Positions 63,936 through 64,000 of a DNA stretch of 64,000 nucleotides are shown here, piece by piece. The DNA is taken from positions 107,283 through 171,282 of the forward strand of contig CAKVAO010000002.1 in assembly GCA_934725355.1 (NCBI GenBank). The letters run 5' to 3'. The stretch's first letter is position 1. Every line of letters starts with the position of its first letter. This DNA is from an uncultured Candidatus Saccharibacteria bacterium (GTDB lineage: Bacteria; Patescibacteriota; Saccharimonadia; Saccharimonadales; Saccharimonadaceae). Both the position numbers and the translations under genes were made by a program. The notes below the pieces were generated by a model that worked only from the letters and a program-made list of their open reading frames with translations, was not told where the DNA came from and did not search any database.

Positions 63936-63955
63936 AATACTTTCTGGAAAGTATT
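63936..63955. repeat. 20-nt inverted repeat upstream of the rplC promoter
   Basis: Nine-base arms AATACTTTC/GAAAGTATT around a two-base centre. It could be an operator or the terminator of a gene beyond the window. The remainder to 64000 shows no gene. Confidence 0.5.
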
Positions 63956-64000
63956 CCGTCCTAGACATTGTAGCATGTAAGTCATGGGTGGCTGGTGGTT

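Overview
The window is from a small, reduced bacterial genome, most likely a Candidatus Saccharibacteria (TM7) member of the Patescibacteria/CPR. The signs are: uL30 is missing between uS5 and uL15; adk and map are missing from the spc region; ribosomal proteins carry Lys/Ala-rich extensions (uL1, uS5, SecE, uL29); bL33, bL36 and uS4 lack zinc cysteines; UGA is an ordinary stop; tRNAs encode CCA; and many genes seem to be transcribed without a leader, with the -10 box ending 6-9 nt before the start codon. The assignment rests on gene content, not on a search.

Layout: (1) 1-7105 is mostly minus strand: an NlpC/P60 peptidase running off the left edge, rplA-rplK-nusG-secE, an orphan membrane histidine kinase, a YgjP-type metallopeptidase with a P-loop kinase-like gene, then tRNA-Trp on plus. 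(2) 7254-13690, plus: a glucan operon (GT4 glycosyltransferase, GH57, GH15, unknown), tRNA-Thr(GGT), an unknown gene behind a perfect palindrome, and rpmG. (3) 13777-20476, minus: DUF368 exporter, tRNA-Tyr, tRNA-Thr(TGT), TPR protein, holB, rluD-like, trpS, type I pullulanase and a decayed gene remnant. (4) 20480-24987: an unknown gene, prmC, an MBL-fold hydrolase, and an ABC exporter whose permease is frameshifted. (5) 25042-38426, mostly minus: tandem repeats, two related membrane proteins, alpha-glucan phosphorylase, further unknowns, a large secreted surface protein interrupted at a C8 tract, YhgE/Pip with an Rrf2 regulator, and a Mg2+ P-type ATPase. (6) 38477-42186: membrane-anchored esterase, tgt, AI-2E-family transporter. 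(7) 42298-48609, minus: secY, a sortase, infA, rpmJ, rpsM, rpsK, rpsD, rpoA, rplQ, rplM, rpsI. (8) 48741-54743, plus: gltX, then two histidine kinases, two response regulators and tRNA-Glu. (9) 55042-63772, minus: rplC to rplO.

How the genes fit together: the GT4 synthase-like enzyme, GH57, GH15, pullulanase and phosphorylase form a glucan storage and mobilisation set spread over three loci. SecE, SecY, the sortase, the NlpC/P60 enzyme and the secreted protein belong to envelope and surface biology, as expected of a host-attached epibiont. The two-component module interrupts what is usually one S10-spc-alpha block.

Most notable observations: the surface gene that a homopolymeric C tract could switch on and off; a GH15 enzyme in which Gly-Val replaces the usual Glu-Glu containing the general acid; an archaeal-like GT/GH57/GH15 gene set; the broken ABC permease; and the widespread leaderless promoter layout.
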